Below are positions 40,864 to 49,442 of a stretch of DNA of 64,000 bases, in pieces (the first letter of the stretch is position 1; each line of letters starts with the position of its first letter). Both the position numbers and the translations under genes were made by a program. Below the pieces are notes generated by a model. It did not search any database and was not told the origin of the DNA. It saw only the letters and a program-made list of their open reading frames with translations. The stretch covers positions 24,426-88,425 of the forward strand of contig JBCBQC010000015.1 of assembly GCA_039820405.1 (NCBI GenBank). Reading direction: 5' to 3'. The DNA comes from CALLVY01 sp937899855 (GTDB lineage Bacteria; Bacteroidota; Bacteroidia; Chitinophagales; Saprospiraceae).

Positions 40864-41613
40864 CTAGGAAAAACAATCCTGTTCGGCCTTTTCGATGGGA
40901 AAGTGTTGGTAAAGCGCCTTGACCTCCGCTTCGCTGAGGGGCCGGTCGTAGACCCGCAGCTCATCCAGAACGCCCTTAAAGCGGCGGGCACCACCCCGGT
41001 CGACACAGGGACTGTTGGCAAAACTCAGCAGTGCCTCGTTGGAAATGTCGACCCCACTACAGCGTCGGCTCCGGCGCACCAACTCCCCATTGATGTAGGT
41101 ATAGGCACTGAAATCGCGACGGACGAGCACAAAATGCTGCCAACCCGCCGCACTCAGCTCGGGCGACAGTTCGGGAAAATCCTTGGCGGGCGTCTCGTGA
41201 AAATCGGTATCGACCTGATTGAGGTTCTGGTCCAGTTGGATATCGAGCATGTGCTCCTCATCGCACTCGACGCGTTTGGAAAGCATGCTCTGGGGAAAAA
41301 TCGTGTACTGGTTGGGTTTGAAGTAAAAACTGAGGGTAAAATCGCTGGTGGTAAAATAGCGATTGACCGCCCCGGTGAAGGTCACGAAGCTTTGGTTGCC
41401 ATCGAACAAGAGCCCATCGTCCTCAATGCCACACCAACAACCGACATTGCCGTACAGGATGCCTTCCGAGCCACCGCCCGAATCGTCGCGGGCATCGCAG
41501 CGATTGAAGGAGTAGTAAGCCACCAAGCCCTCCTCCAAAGAGAACTGGGGGCTGGGCCCCATCTGGCTACTGATTAAAAGGAAGGGGAAAACGAGGTAAA
41601 AGGCGTAGTTCAT
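40864..41613 (-). CDS. Exported LamG-domain protein without sorting domain
   Basis: A 249-residue protein with a signal peptide (about 1-22) and one LamG/concanavalin-like domain (EEGLVAYYSFNRCDARDDSG, FTLSFYFKPNQYTIFPQSMLSKR, GWQHFVLVRRDF, LDELRVYDRPLSEAEVKALY). It matches the LamG part of the protein encoded at 39161-40399 motif for motif. It stops about 12 residues after the domain (EKAEQDCFS), with no T9SS signal, so unless the tail was lost it should remain in the periplasm. Confidence 0.85.
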   Translation of the reverse strand: MNYAFYLVFPFLLISSQMGPSPQFSLEEGLVAYYSFNRCDARDDSGGGSEGILYGNVGCWCGIEDDGLLFDGNQSFVTFTGAVNRYFTTSDFTLSFYFKPNQYTIFPQSMLSKRVECDEEHMLDIQLDQNLNQVDTDFHETPAKDFPELSPELSAAGWQHFVLVRRDFSAYTYINGELVRRSRRCSGVDISNEALLSFANSPCVDRGGARRFKGVLDELRVYDRPLSEAEVKALYQHFPIEKAEQDCFS

Positions 41614-41721
41614 GGTCGTACAATTCGTGGTGTAAGGTTTTGGTCGCGGTCGGTGGTAACCGAAATAAGATAGCCCTTTTTAGGGACAAAATAAAGGGGC
41701 TGCGGGGCGGGAAGCGGGGGG

Positions 41722-42657
41722 CTAGCTGGTGGGTTGGAAGAGGGTAACGACGTAAAAACTATAGAACATCAGCAGGAGAATGCCCTCCCAGCGGGTGATC
41801 TTTTTGTTGTTGGCCATGATCCCGAAGAGGATGGTCAGAGCGATCATCAGGGGGAGACTGAAGGCGAGAATACCCATGGGGATGGTCAGCGTTCCGAAGA
41901 AGGAGGGGATGGCCATGACGACGTAAGTATTGAATACATTGGAGCCCAGGACGTTGCCCACCGCGATGGAGGCCTTTTTCTTGCGGGCCGCACTAACGCT
42001 CACGATCACCTCCGGTAGCGAGGTACCCAGCGCCACCGCCGACAGGGCGATGACTTCCGGGTCGATCCCGGCGAGTTGGGATAATCCGCTGATGGCCTTG
42101 ATCGTATAATCGGCGCCCAAGTAGACAAAAACACCACCGAGCAACAGCATCCCGTACTGCCGCCAGCCTACACTGGGGCGTTCCTTGTCCGTTTCTTCTT
42201 CTTCCGATTTGAAGGAGTAAAATAAAAAGACGACGATACCCACCGAAAAAAGGATGGCTTCAAAGATCGAAAAGTGGCCATCGAGTAGGACGAAATACAG
42301 CAAAAAGGCCGATCCCCACAAATAAGGCATGTCGATGTGCCAGATGTTGTACTCCAAGTTGATGGGGTGGGCAATGATGGCTACGATGCCGAGGACCAGG
42401 GCGATATTGGTGACGTTGGACCCCACCACATTGCCAATCACGATTTCGGAGTCGCCCGAAAAAACGGCGGCGATGGAGGTGGCCAATTCGGGGAGGGAGG
42501 TACCGAAGGCGACCAGGGTCAGACCGATGATAAAGGGCGAGATTCCAAAAGAAAGGCCGATGGCCTCCGCGGAGTCGATGAACCAATCGGAAGCCTTGAG
42601 TAGTACGGTCAGACTAACGGCGAAGAGGCCTAGATAAGTGAGCAACTCTATACCCAT
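41722..42657 (-). CDS. Calcium/sodium antiporter (CaCA family)
   Basis: Inner-membrane cation exchanger of the YrbG type, 311 residues and about ten helices. The two inverted alpha repeats that form the ion site are plain: GTSLPELATSIAAVFSGD with IGNVVGSNVTNIALVLG, and GTSLPEVIVSVSAARK with VGNVLGSNVFNTYVVMA. A charged cytoplasmic loop (SEEEETDKERP) separates the halves. ATG 42657 is chosen because family members start near MGIELLTYLGL; the frame is open for 21 more codons but that part holds the promoter and a leader hairpin. Confidence 0.93.
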   Translation of the reverse strand: MGIELLTYLGLFAVSLTVLLKASDWFIDSAEAIGLSFGISPFIIGLTLVAFGTSLPELATSIAAVFSGDSEIVIGNVVGSNVTNIALVLGIVAIIAHPINLEYNIWHIDMPYLWGSAFLLYFVLLDGHFSIFEAILFSVGIVVFLFYSFKSEEEETDKERPSVGWRQYGMLLLGGVFVYLGADYTIKAISGLSQLAGIDPEVIALSAVALGTSLPEVIVSVSAARKKKASIAVGNVLGSNVFNTYVVMAIPSFFGTLTIPMGILAFSLPLMIALTILFGIMANNKKITRWEGILLLMFYSFYVVTLFQPTS

Positions 42658-42660
42658 AAC

Positions 42661-42684
42661 AAAAACGCCCGATTTTTTCGGGCG
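42661..42684 (-). promoter_or_regulatory. Terminator-like hairpin at the 5' end of the antiporter message
   Basis: On the minus strand CGCCCGA-AAAAA-TCGGGCG followed by five T, ending 3 nt before the antiporter ATG. It lies directly downstream of a -7 element, so the transcript would begin with it. It may act as an attenuator or as a 5' stabilising stem. Confidence 0.6.
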
Positions 42685-42687
42685 CTG

Positions 42688-42720
42688 CAAATGTACGCTT
42701 TTTTGCAGGTATTCTCCCAA
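42688..42720 (-). promoter_or_regulatory. -33/-7 promoter for the antiporter gene
   Basis: On the minus strand TACATTTG (42688-42695) matches the -7 consensus, and a TTG (42718-42720) lies 22 nt upstream, close to the usual Bacteroidota spacing. Confidence 0.6.
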
Positions 42721-42781
42721 AAATTACGCCGAGGGGCCCAATTTCAACTTTGGTGCTGGGGAATTTTTCGACAAAAATTAG

Positions 42782-42815
42782 CTCGCCCCAGCTCCCCTCA
42801 CCAGAGTGGGGCGAG
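42782..42815 (-). terminator. Intrinsic terminator after gldN
   Basis: On the minus strand 9-bp stem CTCGCCCCA / TGGGGCGAG with a 16-nt loop, followed by CTAATTTTTG. It begins 6 nt after the gldN stop. A second small hairpin (AATTTTT-GTCG-AAAAATT) follows. Confidence 0.82.
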
Positions 42816-42821
42816 TACCCC

Positions 42822-43625
42822 CTACCGCGACCACAGGTCCTGCTCGAAGTTGAAAATTTCCTGCTTCCGCTTCTCCGCCTCGTGCAACAGGTCCACTCCC
42901 TGTAGGTATTCGCGCAGTGCGCGATCGTGGATATTGGACGTTTTGTAAATGGTGCTGCTAAAAAAGCGCAACTCCATCCAATCCTCCCAGCTCAAGGTGG
43001 TACTGTTGTTGCCGGGGATGTAGACTTTGAATTGGGCCAGGTACTCCCGGATACTGGGGTAATGCACCCAGAACAAAGGGCGCTCGTAGCGAAAGTTGCC
43101 GTAGTCGTCAAACACTTCGATCAGAGGGGCGATGCCGATGATGCGTACCTGTAGGGCCGCGCGTTGCTCGTCAAAAAACCAGACCTCTTTGATCCGGAAG
43201 CGCCGCACCTTTTCGTAGTCTATTTCATCAATCGCCACCCGTAATTCTCGGGCTTGGGTCACGGGGTTGATCACCTCAAAGGTATCCCGTCGGAAGAGGA
43301 GGCCGTCCAGGTCGCTCTTGTCGAGGGGAAAAGCAAAAGAATCGTCCTCGGCGCTGTAGAGGGTCAGGTCCCCGTTGAGGGCCCCCTCGGCCAGCAGTCC
43401 GAAAAAGGGTTGGACGGGATAGGCGAAGGGCAGGTTCATCTTCTCCCGGACGTCGAGCACCTGCCAGACGCGTTCCTCCCAAAAGATATCCCCCTCCCGC
43501 ACCGGAGGGTAAGCCAAGACCCGCCTTTGGCTCACCAATTTTCGCTCGACGATGTCATCGAGGGGTTGGGCCTCGGCGGCCCCGCAGAACAAAACAAAAA
43601 ACAAAACCAAGATGGAATACTTCAT
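42822..43625 (-). CDS. gldN: T9SS ring component GldN/PorN
   Basis: Periplasmic protein that, with GldK, forms the large ring of the type IX secretion system and contacts GldM. Signal peptide 1-19 (YSILVLFFVLFCGAAEAQ). Family blocks: VVWRE-like DIFWEERVWQVLDVREKMNLPFAYP, LTLYSAEDDSFAFPL, IKEVWFFDEQRAALQVRIIGIAPL, LFWVHYPSIREYLAQFKVY and SWEDWMELRFFSSTIYKTSNIHDR. At 267 residues it is a little short for the family. It follows gldM by about 100 nt containing a large stem. Confidence 0.95.
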   Translation of the reverse strand: MKYSILVLFFVLFCGAAEAQPLDDIVERKLVSQRRVLAYPPVREGDIFWEERVWQVLDVREKMNLPFAYPVQPFFGLLAEGALNGDLTLYSAEDDSFAFPLDKSDLDGLLFRRDTFEVINPVTQARELRVAIDEIDYEKVRRFRIKEVWFFDEQRAALQVRIIGIAPLIEVFDDYGNFRYERPLFWVHYPSIREYLAQFKVYIPGNNSTTLSWEDWMELRFFSSTIYKTSNIHDRALREYLQGVDLLHEAEKRKQEIFNFEQDLWSR

Positions 43626-43644
43626 GAAATTAATTTTAAAAAGA

Positions 43645-43710
43645 CACTCCCCAGCTCGTTAGACTTGTATCACCACCTACGAGCTCCTTCCTCTCGAAGT
43701 GTGGGGAGTG
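43645..43710 (-). promoter_or_regulatory. Nested stem in the gldM-gldN spacer
   Basis: Outer pair CACTCCCCA / TGGGGAGTG (43645-43653 with 43702-43710) encloses AGCTCGT / ACGAGCT (43653-43659 with 43679-43685). It lies 19 nt after the gldM stop and 19 nt before the gldN start. It may be a processing stem or attenuator that sets the GldN:GldM ratio. Confidence 0.5.
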
Positions 43711-43729
43711 CCGTATGATTTGGAATGAG

Positions 43730-45244
43730 TTATTGGATTTTAAAGACGAGCCCGTTGAGTTTACGGGCGTACTGGTCACCGGGGCATTTCGCCCGCACCC
43801 GATCGAAGTAGTAGGTATCCCCGCGTTGGGCCTGGTCGACCAGACGCCGGGTGCGCTCCCCGAAGTTGCCCCCCCGATTCTGCGCATCGAAAACATCGCC
43901 GTTGCGTTTGACTCGGGTCAGCAAAAAGCCCTGGATCGCGCAGTGGGCGTCGAAGTCAAAATTTTCGAGGTGGGGATAGATTCGCTCGTAGATTTTAAAG
44001 GCATTGGGACTGAGGTTTCCCGTGGTTTTATCCCCCAGTTTGGCGATGGGAGTGGGAATGGGTTTGACGCGGTAGCGGAAGGTCGTGGGGTCCAGACCGC
44101 CCCCCGTCACCACAATCCGGGTTTCCCCAGTAGCGCGGGGCCGGACGATGTATTGGCCATTGGCCTGGCGCTCCAAGTCCGCCCCCTCGGCCCGTACGCG
44201 CACCTCGTCCGAGGGCACCCCAGCGGCCGAGACGGATAGTGGATTGTCGACCCCCAGGTAAAAGACGTTCATCTTGTCCGCCGCGGTGGTCACCGAGCGT
44301 TCCCCCACCTCGTAGCGGAGGCGTTGGCGATAGGTCTTGACCGCCCCCGAACGCGGGTCGCGGGCGCTGACCTCCACCGCCAGGTCGTGCGATCCCAACT
44401 CATCGGTTCGCCGCTGGTAGATGGCCTTGCCATTGCGAACGGTCAGGGGCCGCCCGTTGACGCGGACGCTGATATTGTCGGTGGTGGAGCTGTAGGCCCC
44501 CAGAAAAATTTCGGCCCGCAGCTCTTCCCCCCGGATCACGTAGTTCTTATCGGCTGCCACGATGGCGGCGTATTCATCGTGGATGGGTTGGGCGGAGATT
44601 TTGGCGGCCAGGTGGTTGAGCAGGGCCGTTTCGCTGAGGCGGGCGTCGCTTTGGAATTTACTCAGCAGGGGGAGGACGGCGGCGAGGGGCATTTGGCGAA
44701 AGTGGTAATCGGCCCAGTCTTTTTTGTCCGAATCGGGGGGAATGGCGTCGATTTTGAGAGGCAGCTTGGCCGCCAATTGTGAGCGGAGGCTCGTATCCGG
44801 GAGGAGGGCGAGGAGGCCTTCGCGGAGCTGGAGCACAGAGTCGCGCAGTTGGCGGCCCAGCCCTTCGTCCACCAGAAGGCGGGTGGTGGTATTTTTGTCG
44901 GTTTTACCCTTTAGCTCCTGGTTTTCGTCCCGCCCCCCGGTAGCTTCGATGAGCTGGGTTTTCATAGCTTCGAGATAGGTACAAAAGGCCGCCGTGTATT
45001 GTTGGATGCGTTGGGCATCAGCAGCTTCGGCGGCAAACTGTGGGTAGGCGTCGGCTTGTTGGCGAATCGACTCCAGGAGGCTGGCGTTGGAACGCCCCAC
45101 GAGTGCTTGGCTTTCGGTGATGCTCCGGTCCATACTCAGAAAGGCATTGAGAATTTCGGCGGAAACGTTGAGGGCTAAGATGGCCATCAGTACGATATAC
45201 ATCAAATTAATCATCAACTGTCGAGGTTCCCGAGGTAATGACAT
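43730..45244 (-). CDS. gldM: T9SS motor/energising protein GldM/PorM
   Basis: Inner-membrane protein that, with GldL, turns proton motive force into rotation and energises type IX secretion. The N-terminus PREPRQLMINLMYIVLMAILALNVSAEILNAF (in parts) holds the single membrane helix with the conserved MINLMY motif. The periplasmic part has the helical D1 region (about 40-225), then beta domains (SVRVNGRPLTVRNGKAIYQ, ETRIVVTGGGLDPTTFRYRVKPIPTP, FDFDAHCAIQGFLLTRVK). At 504 residues it is full length. gldK and gldL, which normally precede it, are absent; upstream is a 371-bp non-coding gap and the divergent tatC. Confidence 0.96.
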   Translation of the reverse strand: MSLPREPRQLMINLMYIVLMAILALNVSAEILNAFLSMDRSITESQALVGRSNASLLESIRQQADAYPQFAAEAADAQRIQQYTAAFCTYLEAMKTQLIEATGGRDENQELKGKTDKNTTTRLLVDEGLGRQLRDSVLQLREGLLALLPDTSLRSQLAAKLPLKIDAIPPDSDKKDWADYHFRQMPLAAVLPLLSKFQSDARLSETALLNHLAAKISAQPIHDEYAAIVAADKNYVIRGEELRAEIFLGAYSSTTDNISVRVNGRPLTVRNGKAIYQRRTDELGSHDLAVEVSARDPRSGAVKTYRQRLRYEVGERSVTTAADKMNVFYLGVDNPLSVSAAGVPSDEVRVRAEGADLERQANGQYIVRPRATGETRIVVTGGGLDPTTFRYRVKPIPTPIAKLGDKTTGNLSPNAFKIYERIYPHLENFDFDAHCAIQGFLLTRVKRNGDVFDAQNRGGNFGERTRRLVDQAQRGDTYYFDRVRAKCPGDQYARKLNGLVFKIQ

Positions 45245-45615
45245 AGGAATACTGTTTTTTAAAGGGTGATGAAATCCGTTAAAAATGCAAGGGTACTCGT
45301 GCTCTTCCGGGGGAAGAGGGCGGAGGGGCCAGGATTAAAAAGTAAGTCTAACGATGTCGATACGAGAGGTGCTTTTTAGCTTATTGAAATAGCCTTAAAG
45401 TCCCGACGCGGGGTCGGGTGGAAGGTGGAAACGGTAATTATAGGGGTCTGGTAGGTGGTGTACAATGGCATAACGGTGAGGAAGCTAAAAGTAACAGGTG
45501 GCGATGGATTTTTTGCTTAAATTAAACCCAGGTGGTGGGGGATTGGTCGAAAGCAGGGGGAGGATACGTGCCTGGGAAGCACGAATTTTGTACTTTTGTA
45601 TAAATTTAGGAGTTC
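45245..45615. other. Divergent intergenic region between gldM and tatC
   Basis: 371 bp with no credible gene and no remnant of gldL in either strand. One small G+C hairpin (CCCGAC ... GTCGGG, about 45402-45418) and the tatC -7 element are visible. A minus-strand near match TACTTTTT near 45340 might serve gldM. Confidence 0.45.
45591..45598 (+). promoter_or_regulatory. -7 promoter element for tatC (TACTTTTG)
   Basis: Exact TAnnTTTG match 17 nt upstream of the tatC ATG. Confidence 0.55.
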
Positions 45616-46440
45616 ATGCCACTGGATCAAGTAGATGTCGATCAGGTCGACCTAGACAGCGCAGAAAAGGAGATGTCCTTCTTGGAGCACCTGGAAGAAT
45701 TGCGCTGGCACCTCATCCGTTCGGTGATTGCCATTGCCGTGATCGCCATTGGGGTACTCGCAGCGGGCAAACCCGTATTCGAGCACGTCATTCTCGCCCC
45801 CAAATACCCCCAGTTTTTTACTTACCGCCTATTGTGCGGGCTCTCGGATGCCGTTTGTATGACGCCCCCCAAATTAGAACTGATTACCCGCGAATTGGGT
45901 GAACAATTTATGGTCCACCTCAAGGTATCCTTTGTCCTGGGCTTGATGGTGGCGTTTCCCTACATCTTTTACGAAATCTGGCGTTTTATCCGGCCGGGGC
46001 TGCTGCCCAAGGAACGCCGGGCGGCGCGGGGCGTAGTAGTGATTTGTTCCCTCCTGTTTATGATGGGGGTCCTCTTTGGTTACTACGTCATTTCCCCTTT
46101 TGCCATCAACTTCTTGGGGAATTACGATATGGGGGCTACCAACGCGCCTACCCTATCCTCCTTCGTCAACTACATGACGATGTTTACCCTACCAACTGGT
46201 ATCCTTTTTCAGCTTCCGGTCGCCGTGTTTATTCTCACTAAGGTGGGCTTGTTGAGTGTTCAGTTCATGCGGACGTACCGCCGTCACGCCTTCGTCTTGA
46301 TCCTCATCCTTTCGGCCTTCCTCACCCCACCGGACGTCATCACCCAAATTTTGATCGGTTGCCCCCTTTACTTCTTGTACGAGGGCAGTATCCTGATCGC
46401 CAAACGCGTCGAACGTCGCCGCGAAGCGGAACTGCGTTGA
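45616..46440 (+). CDS. tatC: Twin-arginine translocase subunit TatC
   Basis: Polytopic receptor of the Tat pathway, which moves folded proteins across the inner membrane. Six membrane helices; the conserved N-terminal motif MSFLEHLEELRWHLIRS and the periplasmic/loop motifs PYIFYEIWRFIRPGLLPKERR and FVNYMTMF are present, with the closing AFLTPPDVITQILIGCPLYFLYEGSI. A 274-residue product, slightly long because of an acidic N-terminal extension (LDQVDVDQVDLDSAEKE). tatA/B are not adjacent. A probable Tat substrate is encoded at 62192. Confidence 0.96.
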   Translation: MPLDQVDVDQVDLDSAEKEMSFLEHLEELRWHLIRSVIAIAVIAIGVLAAGKPVFEHVILAPKYPQFFTYRLLCGLSDAVCMTPPKLELITRELGEQFMVHLKVSFVLGLMVAFPYIFYEIWRFIRPGLLPKERRAARGVVVICSLLFMMGVLFGYYVISPFAINFLGNYDMGATNAPTLSSFVNYMTMFTLPTGILFQLPVAVFILTKVGLLSVQFMRTYRRHAFVLILILSAFLTPPDVITQILIGCPLYFLYEGSILIAKRVERRREAELR

Positions 46441-46456
46441 ATCTAAACCAACTAGC

Positions 46457-46915
46457 ATGCAAAGAGTATCCACCTCGGCTACCATTCTGCTCAAATTTTT
46501 TCTCCCCACCTTCTGGATGGTTTTCTTTGGGTCGATAGCGGGGGCCCTGCTATTGTCCGAGCAGGATTTTTACGGCCGGATTTCGATTTTCAGCATCCGC
46601 ATCGGGATGATTGGCTTCTTCCTCTTCGGAGTGGCGGTCCTGTACTGGTCGGTGATGCGGCTCAAACGGGTGGAAATGGACCCCCACTTTGTATACGTCA
46701 CCAACTACTTCAAGACCTATCGCTACCCCTACCACAATATTGAGAAAATGACGGAGAGCGATTACCTGTTTTTCCGTTCCATCCACATCCACCTCAAGGA
46801 AGCGGGTAATTTTGGGCGAAAAATCACCTTTGTGGTCAGTCAAAAACTCTTTAAGGATTTCCTGAGTGAACACCCCGAAATTGCCCAACAGCTGATCGAA
46901 GAAACGGAGGCCTAA
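46457..46915 (+). CDS. Membrane protein with PH-like domain, unknown function
   Basis: A 152-residue protein with two membrane segments (about 11-33 and 46-68) and a soluble C-terminal part with a bacterial PH-like look: VEMDPHFVYVTNYFKTYRYPYHNIEKMTES (in parts), then ITFVVSQKLFKDFLSEHPEIAQQL. Similar small proteins are common in Bacteroidota and have no known role. It lies 16 nt after tatC on the same strand, so is probably co-transcribed, and its 3' end overlaps the convergent OsmC gene by 4 nt. Confidence 0.75.
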   Translation: MQRVSTSATILLKFFLPTFWMVFFGSIAGALLLSEQDFYGRISIFSIRIGMIGFFLFGVAVLYWSVMRLKRVEMDPHFVYVTNYFKTYRYPYHNIEKMTESDYLFFRSIHIHLKEAGNFGRKITFVVSQKLFKDFLSEHPEIAQQLIEETEA

Positions 46916-47394
46916 ACGGTGCCGACCACGGTGGTCGAAGGTGCGTGGCGAATGGGAAAATTGCAGGAATTGGCAATAAAGCAGTGCTGGCTCGCCTCGG
47001 CGTGGAGTTGCTCGGCCAAGGCCATCTGATCCGCCCGGGTGATCGTCACGCGCGGGTACAAGCACACTTCCGAAAAACGACCACTCCCCGTTTTTTCCTC
47101 CTCCAGCATGGTCCCCGCAGCCCGATCCTCGTAAGCCACTACCTCGACGCCCCGGACCGAGCAGAGGTGTAAGTACCACAGCATATGACAAGACGACAGC
47201 GCAGCGACCAACAATTCTTCGGGATTGTAGTGCGCTGCCTTACCACGGAAGGAAGGATCAGAGGAGCCCGCAATGGGCGCCCCTTTGCCCGGCGCGTGGA
47301 TTTGGTACTCGCGATCGTAAGCGCGGTAGGTACGGGTCCCTTCCCCCCGGTTGCCCGTCCATTGGAGATCGATTTGGTACTGGTGTTGTTTCAT
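46912..47394 (-). CDS. OsmC/Ohr-family peroxide-reducing protein
   Basis: A 160-residue thiol peroxidase-like protein. The two redox cysteines lie in AALSSCHMLWYL (about residue 69) and SQHCFIANSCNFPI; the catalytic Arg/Glu surroundings PEELLVAALSSC are typical. OsmC proteins reduce organic hydroperoxides in the cytoplasm. The extra Cys in SVRG/CSVRGVEVVAY is not a family feature. It overlaps the preceding gene tail to tail by 4 nt. Confidence 0.88.
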   Translation of the reverse strand: MKQHQYQIDLQWTGNRGEGTRTYRAYDREYQIHAPGKGAPIAGSSDPSFRGKAAHYNPEELLVAALSSCHMLWYLHLCSVRGVEVVAYEDRAAGTMLEEEKTGSGRFSEVCLYPRVTITRADQMALAEQLHAEASQHCFIANSCNFPIRHAPSTTVVGTV

Positions 47395-47505
47395 TGTAGT
47401 GCCATTTTGCTAGGGTAGAAAATTCATTTTGGCCGGAGGGCCAACTTTTTTGAAAAAATTTTTTCCTTATTTTTCAAGCCTTCCAGGCGATTTTCGGACA
47501 TTTTG

Positions 47506-47513
47506 TAACTTTG
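47506..47513 (+). promoter_or_regulatory. -7 promoter element without a following gene (TAACTTTG)
   Basis: The same octamer that drives the genes at 36 and 13644. Only a 14-codon frame (ATG 47519 to TGA) follows, so it may drive a non-coding RNA. Confidence 0.5.
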
Positions 47514-47517
47514 GATT

Positions 47518-47705
47518 TATGGAATTTACCTGCCAAAAACGTCTATGTACGGAGTTTTTCTGATTCTCGAGTGGAGAAAAACTTGATTTTTAACTACGAA
47601 CAGAGTTGGATACTCTGGGTCTGGGTAGCGGAGCTGTATCCCGATACGGTGACCGCGAAGGGGTGTGGTGAACGATCACACCTTGTGGGTGGGCCCACCC
47701 AAGCC
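47518..47705 (+). ncRNA. Candidate structured RNA
   Basis: Starting just after a perfect -7 element, this stretch contains a dense series of short stems: CAGAGT/ACTCTG (47601-47617), GCGG/CCGC enclosing GTATC/GATAC (47628-47656), GGTGTGGT/ATCACACC with loop GAACG (47662-47682) and the palindrome GGGTGGGCCCACCC (47687-47700). Neighbouring intergenic DNA lacks such density. It does not match tRNA, tmRNA, SRP RNA or RNase P by eye. The 3' end is a guess. Confidence 0.35.
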
Positions 47706-47915
47706 CCAAATTCTGCCTCCGCCCCAAAGCTGCTTTTCCAAGCTCTGATTTTAATTTTCTACTCATCCCTTCGATCAACATCGTCACTACATTCCCACAG
47801 TCCACCCCTCCTCGCCATCACAGTTTTCCAGCTCCCTCTTTTTTACGGCTCGCTTCTCAAAGTCTCGAACGGTTCCGCACAATATCCGCTATTCCTTCTT
47901 CCCCACAAACCACCA

Positions 47916-47945
47916 ACGCCAGTGGAAGCAGGGTCCCACTGGCGT
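47916..47945 (-). terminator. Hairpin after glyA
   Basis: 10-bp stem ACGCCAGTGG / CCACTGGCGT with a 10-nt loop, 27 nt beyond the glyA stop. On the minus strand it is followed by TGGTGGTTTG, only weakly T-rich, so termination is likely but not certain. Confidence 0.55.
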
Positions 47946-47971
47946 CGTCAAGGCTCCTCTTTTCGCATCCC

Positions 47972-49258
<1,287 letters not shown>

Positions 49259-49291
49259 GACGGTTTTTTTTATTCCAAAATCAGGGAATTA

Positions 49292-49299
49292 CAAAATTA
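49292..49299 (-). promoter_or_regulatory. -7 promoter element for glyA (TAATTTTG)
   Basis: On the minus strand, exact TAnnTTTG match 33 nt upstream of the glyA ATG. Confidence 0.55.
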
Positions 49300-49382
49300 C
49301 GATATTTCTACTAACAAAATGGCCTTCTTCGCGTATAACCGTTTTATTGAAGCGCGCACTTATCAAATGCCGTCGAATTGAT

Positions 49383-49390
49383 TACTTTTG
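49383..49390 (+). promoter_or_regulatory. -7 promoter element for the phosphatase-like gene (TACTTTTG)
   Basis: Exact TAnnTTTG match 52 nt upstream of ATG 49443, which supports that start over earlier ones in the frame. Confidence 0.5.
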
Positions 49391-49442
49391 TTGGGAATTC
49401 ATTCTTGGAAATGATACCGGAGTACACTTAAAACACAGCACA

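Larger units (their letters stand above)
47395..47971. other. Intergenic region between OsmC gene and glyA
   Basis: 577 bp without a convincing protein gene, the longest gap in the window. Long frames exist on the plus strand but have the composition of non-coding DNA. The region holds a perfect -7 element (47506-47513), a stretch of short stems (47601-47700) described as a candidate RNA, a C/T-rich tract (47720-47910), and a hairpin beside the glyA stop (47916-47945). Confidence 0.55.

Noticed and set aside
47518..47705. Assignment of the stems as 6S RNA, tmRNA, SRP RNA or RNase P RNA
   Set aside because: None of the conserved blocks of these RNAs is visible; kept only as an unassigned candidate.
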